A DNA stretch of 64,000 nt, from contig NZ_FOQF01000001.1 in NCBI RefSeq assembly GCF_900113655.1, forward strand, positions 124,001 to 188,000, in the 5' to 3' direction. This DNA is from Pseudobutyrivibrio sp. OR37. Lineage in GTDB: Bacteria; Bacillota; Clostridia; Lachnospirales; Lachnospiraceae. The translations under genes were made by a program, and so were the position numbers. A model generated the notes under the pieces. It saw nothing but the letters and a program-made list of their open reading frames with translations. It was not told where the DNA came from and made no database searches. Shown here one piece after another: positions 62,972 through 64,000 of the stretch (positions within the stretch are counted from its first letter, which is position 1; the number at the start of each line of letters is the position of its first letter).

Positions 62972-64000
62972 TTATACTGCCAAGAAGAACTTGATTAAGA
63001 ATAATACTGAAATTACATAAGTAAGTGCTGAAACTTCCTTAGCCTTACCTGTAAATACCTTAATAATTGTGTATGAAATCATTGCAAGACCGATGCCGTG
63101 TCCGATTGAGCCAGAGATTGGCATAGCGATAAGCATGATTGTAACTGGTACACAAACTGAAAGATCATCAAAGTTTACCTTCTTAAGACCTGTCATCATA
63201 AGCACACCAACATAGATAAGTGCTGCTGATGTAGCTGCTGCTGGAATGATTGCAGCGATAGGTGCAAGGAAAATGCAAACAAGGAATGCAATACCGCATG
63301 TAAGTGCTGTAAGACCTGTGCGTCCACCAGCCTCAACACCTGATGCAGATTCAATGAATGTTGTAACTGTAGATGTACCTGTGCATGAACCTACGATTGT
63401 ACCAATTGAATCTGAAAGAAGTGCTTCCTTCATGTTTGGCATATTACCCTCACGGTCAACCATGCCTGCACGTGATGCAGTACCAACAAGTGTGCCGATT
63501 GTATCAAACATATCAATAACGCAGAATGTAATAACAAGTGTGATTGCTGTGAACCAACCCATCTGAGCAAGTCCTGCAAAGTTGAACTTGAATAATGTTG
63601 TTGATGCCATGTCACCAAATGCAGGAACAAATGATGCTGTAGCAAGTGAAGCAAATGGATTGTTTCCAAGGAATGCTGCATCGCCAATCCAGTAAATTAC
63701 CGAAGCTGCAAGCATACCGATAATAACTGCACCCTTAATTCCCTTTGATGCAAGAACAACGATAATGAAAAGACCTACAAACATAGTAACTGCTGAAAGC
63801 ACCATCATTGGATAAGCATCTGTCATAGTCTGCTTAGCATATCCTGCTGTAAGTGCTCCAAAGAAATCCTTCATTACAAAGAACTGATTGAAGTTTGAAT
63901 CTGCAATGTAAACATTTGAGCCAAAGCCAATGTTAAGAAGCATAAGACCGATTGCTGGTGAAATACCAAGTCTGATTCCAAGTGGAATAGCATCTACGAT
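62972..64000 (-). CDS. NCS2-family purine permease (AzgA/PbuG type), partial
   Basis: The frame stays open to the window edge: codons beyond the ATG at 63943 read VDAIPLGIRLGISPAIGL, typical of the middle of these permeases, so the N-terminus lies outside. About 342 residues are visible with eight or so membrane segments. AzgA-group marks are FVIDMFDTIGTLVG-type (VIDMFDTIGTLVGTASRAG), LLSDSIGTIVGSCTGTSTVTTFIESASG and GGRTGLTALTCG. It imports adenine, guanine or hypoxanthine with protons. Its expression is separate from the trp operon. Confidence 0.9.
   Translation of the reverse strand: MVDAIPLGIRLGISPAIGLMLLNIGFGSNVYIADSNFNQFFVMKDFFGALTAGYAKQTMTDAYPMMVLSAVTMFVGLFIIVVLASKGIKGAVIIGMLAASVIYWIGDAAFLGNNPFASLATASFVPAFGDMASTTLFKFNFAGLAQMGWFTAITLVITFCVIDMFDTIGTLVGTASRAGMVDREGNMPNMKEALLSDSIGTIVGSCTGTSTVTTFIESASGVEAGGRTGLTALTCGIAFLVCIFLAPIAAIIPAAATSAALIYVGVLMMTGLKKVNFDDLSVCVPVTIMLIAMPISGSIGHGIGLAMISYTIIKVFTGKAKEVSALTYVISVLFLIKFFLAV

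Overview
The window looks like a chromosomal segment from a low-GC anaerobic Firmicute of the Lachnospiraceae, most likely the Butyrivibrio/Pseudobutyrivibrio group. The basis is gene content and architecture: anaerobic (early cobalt insertion) B12 pathway, T-box, cobalamin and preQ1 riboswitches, strong AGGAGG ribosome binding sites, and gut-Firmicute palindromic repeats. Species assignment is inference; no rRNA or tRNA gene is present.

Layout. 0-3.5 kb (+): the 3' part of an EAL protein, a lipoprotein, a secreted protein and a decayed gene end. 3.5-10.6 kb (mostly -): an accessory scar with an intact LMW phosphatase, a broken tyrosine recombinase, a MobC relaxosome protein, an uncharacterised 372-aa protein, a PBECR4-like toxin with a shortened antitoxin, a candidate structured RNA, a hydrolase/regulator pair and a MATE transporter gutted by an internal deletion. 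10.6-14.5 kb: a second hydrolase, DNA polymerase IV and a radical SAM protein. 14.5-35 kb (-): one long cobalamin operon, expressed from a promoter at about 34.97 kb through a B12 riboswitch and an intrinsic terminator. It holds a lipoprotein CbiK chelatase, a BtuFCD-type importer, cbiP, cbiC, cbiD, a DUF559 gene, cbiF, cbiG, cbiH, a cbiJ-E-T fusion, cbiA, cobT, cobU, cobS, a short cobU paralogue, cobC, cbiB and cobD. cbiL and cobA are not seen. Seven palindromic repeats sit at gene junctions of this operon and in several cases encode protein tails.

35-44.4 kb (-): a PAS-GGDEF-EAL protein, then an operon headed by a preQ1-I riboswitch: queT, argS, an rsmF-like rRNA methyltransferase, a YitT-family membrane protein, and a TetM-like GTPase fused to a Rae1/YacP-like NYN nuclease domain. 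44.4-50.8 kb: a hotdog thioesterase (+), a MacAB-type export operon (-), and a divergent OmpR-type two-component system (+) that probably controls it through direct repeats between them. 50.7-55.7 kb (-): a secreted 1395-aa subtilisin-like protease carrying a dockerin-like module, followed by a small secreted protein with a cohesin-like domain and an FN3 domain. 56-62.9 kb (-): a tryptophan operon (trpD-trpC-trpFB fusion-trpA-trpE-trpG) behind a tryptophan T-box. 62.97 kb to the end: the 3' part of an NCS2 purine permease.

The most novel candidates are the TetM-Rae1 fusion, the dockerin protease with its cohesin neighbour, and the DUF559 gene bracketed by inverted palindromic repeats inside the B12 operon.
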